Shown here: positions 41,069 to 48,208 of the stretch, piece by piece
Layout: each line of letters opens with the position of its first letter
How positions within the stretch are numbered: position 1 is the first letter of the stretch
NCBI GenBank assembly: GCA_036264355.1
Contig: DATARD010000198.1
Span: 1 to 64,000, forward strand
Origin: UBA5704 sp036264355
GTDB lineage: Bacteria; Acidobacteriota; Thermoanaerobaculia; Multivoradales; UBA5704
Length of the DNA stretch: 64,000 nucleotides
Reading direction: 5' to 3'
Translations under genes and position numbers: made by a program
Notes under the pieces: model-generated
What the model was told of the DNA's origin: nothing
The model's database searches: none
What the model saw: the letters and a program-made list of their open reading frames with translations, nothing else

Positions 41069-42584
41069 CGCCGGCCGGCGCTCCGAGCCGTTCCTGGCCT
41101 GGCCGGGAGCCGCGAATCTCAAGGTCACGATCCCGCTCTGCCTGAGCTTCCTCAAGCTCTTCTCGTCGGTGTACGGCGGCACCAGCCTGCTCTCCGCGGT
41201 GCGCAGTCATCATCCGAACCCGGCGTTCCACTTCGAGACGGCGGTGCCGTTCGTCCCCGCGATGGCCGCGGTTTACCTGACGGTGCCGCTGATCCTGCTG
41301 CTGACGCCGTTCATTCTGCGCACCTGGCGCGATCTGACGCCGTTCTACCTGACGCTGACCGTGGAGACGCTGATCGCCGGCCTCTGCTTCCTGATCGTCC
41401 CCTTCGCGCAGGCCTACCCGCCGCGCGTGGCGACCGGCTTCTGGGGCGGGATTTTCCGCCTCGCCGACACGCTGAACCTGGAATACAACGAGGTGCCGTC
41501 GCTCCTCGTGGCGTGCGCGGTCACCGCGGCGCTGGTGTTCAGCCGGCGCTGCGGCTGGCTCGGCAGGAGCCTGTTCGCGCTCTGGACGCTGGCGGTTCTG
41601 CTATCGACCCTGCTCATTCATGAACACCACCTGCTCGACGTCGGCGCCGGCGCGGCGCTCGGCGTCGCGGGGTTCCTCCTGGTGCAGCGGCCGGCGTCGC
41701 GGCCGGCGGCGCTCGACGCGCTGCGCATCGAGGCGCTCTGCCTGCGCGAGGTGAGCTTCTTCGCCCGCCGCCATCCGCGCTATCTGGCGACCGCCGTCGC
41801 GCTCTGGGTGCACGGCCTGCCGCGCTGGCGCGCCACCCGGCTGCTGCGCGCCGCCTGGTGCCTGGCGCAACAGGTGGACGACGTGCTCGACGGCGACCGC
41901 AAAGTGCCCGCGATCGGCGATCAGACGCAGCCGGACGCCTATGTCGACCTCCTGATCCGGGAAATGACGGGAGAGGAGCCGCGCGGCCAGGCGCCGGAGG
42001 AGATCCTCGCCGCTTTCGTGTGGGACCGGATGGATGCGGAGCAGCGCACGGCTCTGCTCGCCCTCTTCGCGCTGCTGCGGGAGGATCGCCGGCGGATGGA
42101 CGCCCGCGTCGCGTGGAGCGCCGCGGCGCTCGCCGAGCACCACCGGCAGACGTTCAGCCTCTCCCTCGACCTCGCCCTGGCGCTCGACGGCTCCGCGCTG
42201 CGGGCGGCGGACATGCCGGAGCTGGTGGCCGGACTCGCCTGGTGCTCGCCGGTGCGGGACCTCAAAGAAGACCTGGAGCGCGGACTGATCAATCTGCCGT
42301 CCGAGCTGTTGGAGCGCTCGACCGCCGGCATCGCGTCGTCGCCGGAGGAGCTGCTCGACGCGCCGGCCGTGCAGACGTGGCTGCATGGCGAGCACCTCCG
42401 CGGCGCTGCGGCGATCACGGCTCTCGGCAGGAAGCTCCCCACGCTCCGGGACCGGCGCGGCCGGGTGTTCGCCTCTGCCCTCCACCGCGCCCTCGTCGCC
42501 TATGAGAAGAAATATCGCCGCAGGCAGCGGGACAAGCCCGAAAGGGGAGCCGAGCTCCTTGCCGGCCGTGACGTTACCTACTAG
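41055..42584 (+). CDS. Fusion of PAP2-like phosphatase and squalene/phytoene-synthase-like domain
   Basis: 509 residues. Residues 1-220 have about six membrane helices and a partial PAP2 signature (STLLIHEHHLLDVGAGAALG, catalytic His/Asp at 189-195) like inositol-phosphorylceramide-synthase-type lipid phosphatases. Residues 230-500 form a helical isoprenoid synthase fold: AWCLAQQVDDVLDGDRK carries the first Asp motif (D275, D276, D279) and VRDLKEDLERGLINLPSE the second (D402, D406), both of squalene/phytoene synthase type. One polypeptide may thus handle a prenyl diphosphate at the membrane and remove phosphate. The start ATG 41055 was chosen over 41034 because MASSDAGRR follows. Confidence 0.75.
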   Translation: MASSDAGRRSEPFLAWPGAANLKVTIPLCLSFLKLFSSVYGGTSLLSAVRSHHPNPAFHFETAVPFVPAMAAVYLTVPLILLLTPFILRTWRDLTPFYLTLTVETLIAGLCFLIVPFAQAYPPRVATGFWGGIFRLADTLNLEYNEVPSLLVACAVTAALVFSRRCGWLGRSLFALWTLAVLLSTLLIHEHHLLDVGAGAALGVAGFLLVQRPASRPAALDALRIEALCLREVSFFARRHPRYLATAVALWVHGLPRWRATRLLRAAWCLAQQVDDVLDGDRKVPAIGDQTQPDAYVDLLIREMTGEEPRGQAPEEILAAFVWDRMDAEQRTALLALFALLREDRRRMDARVAWSAAALAEHHRQTFSLSLDLALALDGSALRAADMPELVAGLAWCSPVRDLKEDLERGLINLPSELLERSTAGIASSPEELLDAPAVQTWLHGEHLRGAAAITALGRKLPTLRDRRGRVFASALHRALVAYEKKYRRRQRDKPERGAELLAGRDVTY

Positions 42585-42681
42585 CTGGCGCTGGCCGGCC
42601 GATCCCTACGGCACGCTCGACGCCGACAGCGCGCGGCGCGGGCCGACGTTCCGGCTCCGCCTGGCCCTGGTGGGCCGCGCC

Positions 42682-42711
42682 TTGCTCGATGCAGATCATC
42701 GCGGGTACAAT
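42682..42711 (+). promoter_or_regulatory. Likely sigma-70 promoter of the third vapBC
   Basis: TTGCTC (42682-42687), an 18-bp spacer and TACAAT (42706-42711) precede the vapB ATG by 23 bp. GATC/GATG-containing half sites around the -10 (GCAGATCATC, ACAGATCGATGG) could serve antitoxin binding. Confidence 0.55.
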
Positions 42712-42734
42712 ACAGATCGATGGGAGGACTCGCG

Positions 42735-42968
42735 ATGAGAGCAGTTGCCGACAAGAGCAGCCTGAAACGCAAGAACCTGATCCTTGACCAGCGCAAGATC
42801 GATCGCGCCAAGGAGATCCTGGGAGCCGCCACCGAGACGGAGGCTATCCACTTCGCGCTCGATGAGGTTCTCGAGCTCGCCCGCTTTCGCGAAGAGACGG
42901 AGACGGGTCTCCGCGCCTTGCTTGGGCACGGCGGCTTCGCGGACCACTTCCCCCCGTCCGCCAGGTAG
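42735..42968 (+). CDS. vapB: VapB-type ribbon-helix-helix antitoxin, third copy
   Basis: 77 residues from MRAVADKSSLKRKNLILDQR, with GGGAGG 9 bp upstream. KNLILDQRKIDRAKEILGAA followed by TETEAIHFALDEVLELAR is the family strand-helix-helix with T-E-x-x-A-I. The C-terminal tail is short. The stop directly abuts the toxin start. Confidence 0.82.
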   Translation: MRAVADKSSLKRKNLILDQRKIDRAKEILGAATETEAIHFALDEVLELARFREETETGLRALLGHGGFADHFPPSAR

Positions 42969-43415
42969 ATGGTGTTCCTCCTCGACTCGAACATCTACAT
43001 CGCCGGATTCAATGATCCCGAATTCGGCGAGTCTTTTCGAGCCTTCCACCAAAAGAACCTGCCACGCCTTATCCTCAGTGCTGTGGTGGCGCACGAGTTG
43101 CTCGTCGGCGCTCGCGATCGCCGGCGGATCGACGCTCTCGAACGGGGCCTGATCGAGCCCTTCCGGACCCGGAGCCGGATCCATGTGCCGACACTGGCCA
43201 CATGGGCTTTGGCGGCGGCCATCGATCGAGGTCTGCGGGAGCTTGGGAGCTACGACGGCAGCCTCGCCCAACGCAGCTTCGCCAACGACATTCTGATCGC
43301 CGCCACCGCCCGCGAGCTGGGAGCCGTGCTCGTGACTCGGAACTTGAGGGACTTCGAGCTCATTCGGCGCGTCGTTCCGATGCACTTCCAGCCTCCGTGG
43401 CCAGCGGCTGGGTGA
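42969..43415 (+). CDS. vapC: VapC-type PIN-domain toxin, third copy
   Basis: 148 residues. MVFLLDSNIYIAGF (first Asp), LSAVVAHELLVGAR (Glu), RSFANDILIAATAR (Asp) and VTRNLRDFELI (Asp) make the PIN metal site. It is a single-domain RNase toxin held by the adjacent antitoxin. Its stop lies 42 bp before the first clear unit of array F. The proteins of the three vapBC pairs in this window differ too much to be recent copies of one another. Confidence 0.88.
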   Translation: MVFLLDSNIYIAGFNDPEFGESFRAFHQKNLPRLILSAVVAHELLVGARDRRRIDALERGLIEPFRTRSRIHVPTLATWALAAAIDRGLRELGSYDGSLAQRSFANDILIAATARELGAVLVTRNLRDFELIRRVVPMHFQPPWPAAG

Positions 43416-43456
43416 AGGCCGTCCTGTTCCGCCTCAGCGCGACGGCAGCCGCGGGT

Positions 43457-43813
43457 TTTGCCGCGAAACCCGCGCAGTTTGCGGCGGAACCCGGGAGCGT
43501 ACCCATCTCGCGACGCAAGTAAGATGCAAATCAACGCTCCGTTGCCGCGAAACCAGAGACGCACGGCGTCAGACTCCCGGCGGAACAGGGTCACGAGCGT
43601 GCGGACGCCGTAAATATCTCGGTCGGCGCCGCAAATTTATGCAACGCGCTGTCTCTCGTCTCGGGTTTTGCCGCAACTAGATCGGGTTCGCACACGGGAA
43701 TTCTCTCCGTCGCGGCGTCTGAGGCGCCCTCCATCCAGGAAAAACCGGAGAATGCTGGGCCTCTCGCGTGGTTGGATGCAAATTGACGCCAAAAAGCCGC
43801 AAACTCCGGCGGT
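43457..43813. repeat. Array F: long 21-bp phased repeat, anchor TTTGCCGCGAAACC
   Basis: TTTGCCGCGAAACC-like segments start at 43457, 43478, 43541, 43625, 43667 and 43793, offsets of 0, 21, 84, 168, 210 and 336 bp, all multiples of 21. A second motif, GATGCAAATnnACGC, lies in units 43520 and 43772, also in phase (252 bp apart). Intervening units have drifted. The first unit with its flanks is an inverted repeat (CGGGTTT and AAACCCG). It fills most of the gap between vapC and the cyclase gene; bases 43814-43913 carry only a possible CTATGAT -10 at 43886. Confidence 0.8.
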
Positions 43814-43913
43814 TGCGAGCGGCCCCGTCGGCCCTCACCCGGCCGGCTCTGGGGGCGCCGTGATGGCACGCGCCCCCCGCTCCCGCTATGATCAAGCCGG
43901 AGGGCTGTCTCCC

Positions 43914-44537
43914 ATGCTCTATGATCTCTCGCCCACGATCCGCCCCGAGATTCCGGTGTGGCCCGGAGACACGCAGTTCCAGTCCCGGCTCACCTGGTCG
44001 ATCGCGGAGGGCGCTTCGGTCAATCTGTCGGCGGTGACCACGACGCCTCATCTCGGATCGCACGCCGATGCGCCGTTCCATACCGAGGCGCGCGGCGAGG
44101 GGATCTCCGACATGGCGATCGAGCGCTATCTCGGGCCATGCCGGGTGATCAAGGTGCCGCCGCAGCCGCTGATCGAGCCGCGGCACGTGGAGGGGATCGA
44201 TCTCTCGAATCCGGCGCGCATCCTGTTCAAGAGCGAGAGCGTGCGCGACCGCAAGGTGTTTCCGGAGCGCTTCACCGCCCTCTCCCCGGAGATCGCGGCG
44301 CTCCTGGCCGAGCGCGGCGTCCTTCTCGTCGGGATGGACACGCCGTCGGTCGATCCGTTCGAGAGCAAGACGCTCGACGCCCACCACGCGCTCTTCCGCG
44401 GCGGCGTCGCCATCCTCGAAGGGCTGGTGCTCGACGGCGTGCCCGAAGGGGTCTACGAGCTGATCGCCCTGCCGCTCAAGATGGCCGGGCTCGACGCATC
44501 GCCGGTGCGCGCGGTTCTCCGCAGTCTCGAAGCTTGA
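43914..44537 (+). CDS. Cyclase / kynurenine formamidase (KynB-like) family
   Basis: 207 residues from MLYDLSPTIRPEIPVWPGDT. The metal motif H-x-G-S-H-x-D-A-P-x-H is TPHLGSHADAPFHTEARGEG, binding two zinc or manganese ions. GMDTPSVDPFESKTLDAHHA is the conserved late motif with a further His pair. The family hydrolyses N-formylkynurenine or related amides and lactones. It starts a run of four co-directional genes that ends with a CoA dehydrogenase and an SDR, so an aromatic or fatty acid route is plausible. Confidence 0.85.
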   Translation: MLYDLSPTIRPEIPVWPGDTQFQSRLTWSIAEGASVNLSAVTTTPHLGSHADAPFHTEARGEGISDMAIERYLGPCRVIKVPPQPLIEPRHVEGIDLSNPARILFKSESVRDRKVFPERFTALSPEIAALLAERGVLLVGMDTPSVDPFESKTLDAHHALFRGGVAILEGLVLDGVPEGVYELIALPLKMAGLDASPVRAVLRSLEA

Positions 44538-44572
44538 ATGTAGAATACCGGCACGACAAAGGGGGACTTCTC

Positions 44573-45232
44573 GTGAACAGCAAACAATTCGTCGCGGGAC
44601 TGGTCGAGGAGATGGACCGCCTGTTCGCGCGGCTGGGCGACACGGAGACGTTGGAAGCGGAATCGGAAGGCCAGGTCGACGTCGTCACCCTGCTCCGCCT
44701 GGCGCTCAAGAGCGAGCTCGAAGCGAGCGAGCTGGCCGGATACTGGATGCCGACGACGCCCGAGGTGGACGCCAAGATGGCGCTGGCGCTCCAGTGCGGC
44801 GACGAGATGAAGCACTACGGTCTGATCAGCCAGCGCCTGGTCGAGCTCGGCCAGGACCTCTCCGACTTCGATCCGCTCTCCGATGGTCACAGCCCGCTCT
44901 ATCAGTACCTCCGCGGCCTGCGCACTACGGTCGAGCGGATCGCCGGCGGTCCGTTCGCCAGCGAGGCGATCGCCGTCGTGCGCAACGCCCAGTTCGTGCG
45001 CTTCTGCCGCGCCGTCGGCGACGAGGGCACCGCCCGCCTCTACGCCGACACCATCCAGCCCGAGGAGGCGCACCACCAGCACCTGGGACGGGAGATCCTC
45101 GAAAAGTACTGCACCACCCCCGAAATCCAGGAGCAGGCCGCCGCCGCCGTGCGCAACACCCTGGCCATCGCCGACGAGCTGCGCAACCTCGCCGCCAAGA
45201 CGACCGGCCTGTTCAGCATTCCCGTCTCTTGA
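44573..45232 (+). CDS. Ferritin-like diiron domain protein
   Basis: 219 residues from GTG 44573, with AAAGGGGG 9 bp upstream. The four-helix bundle signature E-x-x-H appears as QCGDEMKHYGLISQRLVELG and QPEEAHHQHLGREILEKY. Earlier Glu residues in LALKSELEASELAGYW complete a dimetal site. Such domains handle iron/oxygen chemistry; the length and context recall small oxygenase or hydroxylase-like members rather than storage ferritin. The next gene starts 7 bp after the stop. Confidence 0.7.
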   Translation: MNSKQFVAGLVEEMDRLFARLGDTETLEAESEGQVDVVTLLRLALKSELEASELAGYWMPTTPEVDAKMALALQCGDEMKHYGLISQRLVELGQDLSDFDPLSDGHSPLYQYLRGLRTTVERIAGGPFASEAIAVVRNAQFVRFCRAVGDEGTARLYADTIQPEEAHHQHLGREILEKYCTTPEIQEQAAAAVRNTLAIADELRNLAAKTTGLFSIPVS

Positions 45233-45239
45233 GTCGCCT

Positions 45240-46142
45240 ATGAGCCAAGACATCCACACCGCCGCCGTCCTCGGCGCGGGCACGATGGGGCGTGGCATCG
45301 CCCACGTCTCCGCCCTCGCCGGCCTGGTCACCCGTCTCTTCGACACCAGCTCCGACGCGCTCAAGAAGGCCGAGTCCGGCATCCACCGCAACCTCGCCAA
45401 GGGGGTCGAGCTGGGCAAGGTGCCGGCCGGCGCCGCGGACAGCGCGCGGCACAATCTCCGCTTCGACACCGATCTCGCCACCGCGGTGGCCGAAGCCGAC
45501 CTGGTGATCGAAGCGGTGCCGGAGAGCATGGAGCTCAAGATCGACATCTTCCGGCAGGTGTCCCGCGCCTGCCCGCTGCACGCGCTCTTCGCCTCCAACA
45601 CCTCGGCCCTCTCGATCACCGAGATGGCCGCCGCTTCCGGCCGCCCGGAGCGCTTCGCCGGCATGCACTTCTTCAACCCGGTGCATGTGATGAAGCTGAT
45701 CGAGCTGGTGAAGGGGCTGCAGACCTCGGACGAGACGCTGGAGGCGATGCGCCGGGTGGGCGTCCGCATGGGCAAGGAGGTGGTGCTGGTCAACGAGGCG
45801 CCCGGCTTCGTGACCTCCCGCATCAACGCGCTGATCGGCAACGAGGCGTTCCGCATGCTCCAGGAGGGCGTCGCCAGCGCCGAGGACATCGACAAGGCGC
45901 TGAAACTGGGATTGAACCATCCCATGGGACCGTTCGAGATGGTCGACCTCGTCGGTCTGGACGTGCGGCTCGCCATCCTGGAGTTCCTGCACAAGAGCCT
46001 CGGCGAGGCGTTCCGCCCGAACCAGATCCTCGTCCAGCACGTGCGCGCCGGCCGCCTCGGCCGCAAGACCGGCCGCGGTGTCTATTGCTACGACGAGGAC
46101 GGCAAGAAGATCGACGAAAAGAACCGCGAGAAGATCCGATGA
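45240..46142 (+). CDS. 3-hydroxyacyl-CoA dehydrogenase
   Basis: 300 residues. The NAD-binding Rossmann start AAVLGAGTMGRGIAHVSALA fits, then LVIEAVPESMELKIDIFRQ, LFASNTSALSITEMA (active region with S-N-T-S), MHFFNPVHVMKLIELVKG (catalytic His and NPV) and PGFVTSRINALIGNEAFRML. The C-terminal helical domain ends with GLDVRLAILEFLH. It oxidises L-3-hydroxyacyl-CoA to 3-ketoacyl-CoA in beta-oxidation or butyrate/aromatic pathways. The stop overlaps the SDR start (ATGA). Confidence 0.92.
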   Translation: MSQDIHTAAVLGAGTMGRGIAHVSALAGLVTRLFDTSSDALKKAESGIHRNLAKGVELGKVPAGAADSARHNLRFDTDLATAVAEADLVIEAVPESMELKIDIFRQVSRACPLHALFASNTSALSITEMAAASGRPERFAGMHFFNPVHVMKLIELVKGLQTSDETLEAMRRVGVRMGKEVVLVNEAPGFVTSRINALIGNEAFRMLQEGVASAEDIDKALKLGLNHPMGPFEMVDLVGLDVRLAILEFLHKSLGEAFRPNQILVQHVRAGRLGRKTGRGVYCYDEDGKKIDEKNREKIR

Positions 46143-46933
46143 CCGCCGCTCCTGACGATCTGACCGGCCGCGTCGCCCTGGTCACCGGCGGCAGCAGCGG
46201 GCTCGGATTCGCCGCCGCCCAGGCGCTCGGCCGCCGCGGCGCCACGGTGGTGCTCGCCAGCCGCGGCGGCGAGAAATTGGACGGTGCCCGCGACCGGCTC
46301 GCCGCGGCCGGCGTCACCGCCTTCGCCATTCCGGCCGACGTCCGGGATGCCGCGGCGCTCATCCAACTCGCCGCGGAGACGGTGCGGCAGGCCGGACCGG
46401 TGGACATCCTGATCGCCAACGGCGGCGGTCCGCCGCCGAAGCCGGCGGCGGAGCTGACCGAGGACGACTGGGCGCTGGCGATTCCGCTCGTCTTCCTGTT
46501 CATCCCCCGCCTCTGCCGCCTCGTCCTCCCCGGCATGCGGGAGCGCCGCTGGGGGCGGATCGTCGCCATCAACTCGGTGTCGTCGCGCCAGCCGATCCCC
46601 AACCTGTCGCTCTCGAACGCCCTGCGCCCGGCGGTTCTCGGCTATTTGAAGACGCTCTCGCAGGAGGTGGCCACCGAGGGCGTGACGGTCAACGCGGTGC
46701 TGCCCGGCTACACGCAGACCGACCGCCAGGACGAGATCGCCAACGCCTCCGCGGCGCGCACCGGCAAGAGCCGGGAGGAGATCGTGGCCGGCTGGGTCGC
46801 CAACACGCCGATGGGCCGCATGGGCGAGCCGGCGGAGATCGGCGAGGTGATCGGCTTCCTCTGCACCCCCGCCGCCGCCTACGTCACCGGCCAGGCGATC
46901 GCGGTGGACGGCGGGTATGTGAAGGGTCTGTAG
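46139..46933 (+). CDS. SDR-family oxidoreductase lacking the usual Tyr-Lys pair
   Basis: 264 residues. TGxxxGxG is present (VALVTGGSSGLGFAAAQALG), as are the ADVRD cofactor site and the closing PAAAYVTGQAIAVDGGYVKG. At the active site the Ser in IVAINSVSSRQ is kept, but where Y-x-x-x-K is expected the sequence is LSLSNALRPAVLGYLKTLSQ. Tyr and Lys are thus replaced by Ser/Asn and Arg. This matches a known SDR subgroup with S-N-x-x-R, whose activity is unclear. It shares the operon with the hydroxyacyl-CoA dehydrogenase and may act on a CoA or aromatic substrate. Confidence 0.8.
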   Translation: MTAAPDDLTGRVALVTGGSSGLGFAAAQALGRRGATVVLASRGGEKLDGARDRLAAAGVTAFAIPADVRDAAALIQLAAETVRQAGPVDILIANGGGPPPKPAAELTEDDWALAIPLVFLFIPRLCRLVLPGMRERRWGRIVAINSVSSRQPIPNLSLSNALRPAVLGYLKTLSQEVATEGVTVNAVLPGYTQTDRQDEIANASAARTGKSREEIVAGWVANTPMGRMGEPAEIGEVIGFLCTPAAAYVTGQAIAVDGGYVKGL

Positions 46934-46942
46934 CGCTCACTC

Positions 46943-47953
46943 TCAATAACTGATGACGGCTTTGCCGATCATGCGCCCGGCTTCCACCATGCGGTGCGCC
47001 TGGCGGTGGTTGGCCGCGGTGAAGCCGTCGAGCGTTTCGCTCAGCGTGGTGCGCAGGCGGCCGTCGTTCACCAGCTCGGCGACGCGGTCGAGGATGCGGT
47101 GCTGCTCGATCATGTCATCGGTCTCGAAGCTCGAACGGGTGAACATCAGCTCCCAGGAGAGCGAGACGCTCTTGCCCATGAGCTGGCCCACGTCGAGCTG
47201 CGGCGCGCCGAGGATGGAGCCGATCGATCCCTGCGGGCCGATCAGCTCGGCGATGGCCGGCCAATGCGCCGCGAAGTCGTTGGTGCAGAGGATGGAGTCG
47301 ACGTGCTGGTGTCCCAGGTTGCGCACCGAGGCCACCAGGTCGTGATGGTCGGCGATCTCCTCGGCCCCCAGCTCGCGGCACCAGCGCGCCGTCTCCTGCC
47401 GTGACGCGGTGGCGATGACGTGCAGGCCGGTGAGCTGCTCGGCGAGTTGGATCGCCACCGAGCCCACGCCGCCGGCGCCGCCGATGAGGAGCAGGGTCTT
47501 ACCAGCGCCGCCTCCTTCGGCGATCCGCATGCGGTCGAACAGCGCCTCCCACGCGGTCAGCGAGGTGAGCGGCAGCGCCGCCGCCTCGGCGTCACTCAGG
47601 CTCTCCGGCTTGTGGCCGACGATCCGCTCGTCGACCAGGTGGAATTCGGCGTTCGTCCCCTGCCGCTTGATGCTGCCGGCGTAGTAGACCGCGTCGCCCG
47701 GCTTGAACAGGGTGACCGCGGAGCCCACGGCCTCGACGACGCCGGACGCGTCGTAGCCAAGGATCTTGGGGGTGTCGAGCACCGTGTCCACCGCCGCCCG
47801 CTGCCGCTGCTTGCAGTCCACGGGATTGACCGACACCGCGTGGACCCGCACCAGCAGGTCGCGCGGTCCCGGAGCCGGCGTCTCCGTTTCGAAGGCAAAC
47901 AGGCTCTTCTCGTCGTCGATGGGAAGGGAGGTGGAGAATCCGATGGCTCGCAT
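46943..47953 (-). CDS. Zinc-binding-type alcohol dehydrogenase / quinone oxidoreductase (MDR)
   Basis: 336 residues with the MDR layout. The GroES-like N domain has VHAVSVNPVDCKQRQRAAVD and ILGYDASGVVEAVGSAVTLF; NADPH binding is LLLIGGAGGVGSVAIQLAE. Structural and catalytic zinc Cys residues are absent, so it is a zinc-free quinone/enone reductase type (TIGR02817-like). It is convergent with the SDR operon, 9 bp away, and reduces an enone or quinone with NADPH. Confidence 0.85.
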   Translation of the reverse strand: MRAIGFSTSLPIDDEKSLFAFETETPAPGPRDLLVRVHAVSVNPVDCKQRQRAAVDTVLDTPKILGYDASGVVEAVGSAVTLFKPGDAVYYAGSIKRQGTNAEFHLVDERIVGHKPESLSDAEAAALPLTSLTAWEALFDRMRIAEGGGAGKTLLLIGGAGGVGSVAIQLAEQLTGLHVIATASRQETARWCRELGAEEIADHHDLVASVRNLGHQHVDSILCTNDFAAHWPAIAELIGPQGSIGSILGAPQLDVGQLMGKSVSLSWELMFTRSSFETDDMIEQHRILDRVAELVNDGRLRTTLSETLDGFTAANHRQAHRMVEAGRMIGKAVISY

Positions 47954-48028
47954 GACCGGGTAGGGTAGCGCGATCGGGGTTGAAAAGAACCCAAAGGACG
48001 CGAAAACAGAACCTTTCCGCCCCCGGGG

Positions 48029-48183
48029 CCCTCACCCCCCGGCCCCCTCTCCCACACACCCTCACACCCTCCCGGGAGAGGGGGAGCACAGCAACGCCGG
48101 ACATGCGCTTTTTGCTTTTGGGCGGTGGCGCCCCTCTCCCGGGCGGGTGTGTGGGTGTGTGGGAGAGGGGTCGGGGGTGAGGG
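48029..48183. repeat. GC-rich inverted repeat family (CCCTCACCCCC...CCCTCTCCC)
   Basis: CCCTCACCCCCCGGCCCCCT (from 48029) returns in reverse complement at about 48153-48183 (GGGAGAGGGGTCGGGGGTGA), with GT-rich stretches (CACACACCC and GTGTGTGGG) also mirrored. The core CCCCCGGCCCCCTCTC is shared with the terminators at 53988 and 60505, so it is a dispersed element. It fills the space between two convergent-reading minus genes. Confidence 0.7.
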
Positions 48184-48208
48184 CGCTTTTAGGGCGGGCG
48201 GCCCCCTC

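Noticed and set aside
42585..42681. Fragment of a lost gene (frame with YGTLDADSARRGPTF)
   Set aside because: I could not tie it to any family; it may be random high-GC open frame.
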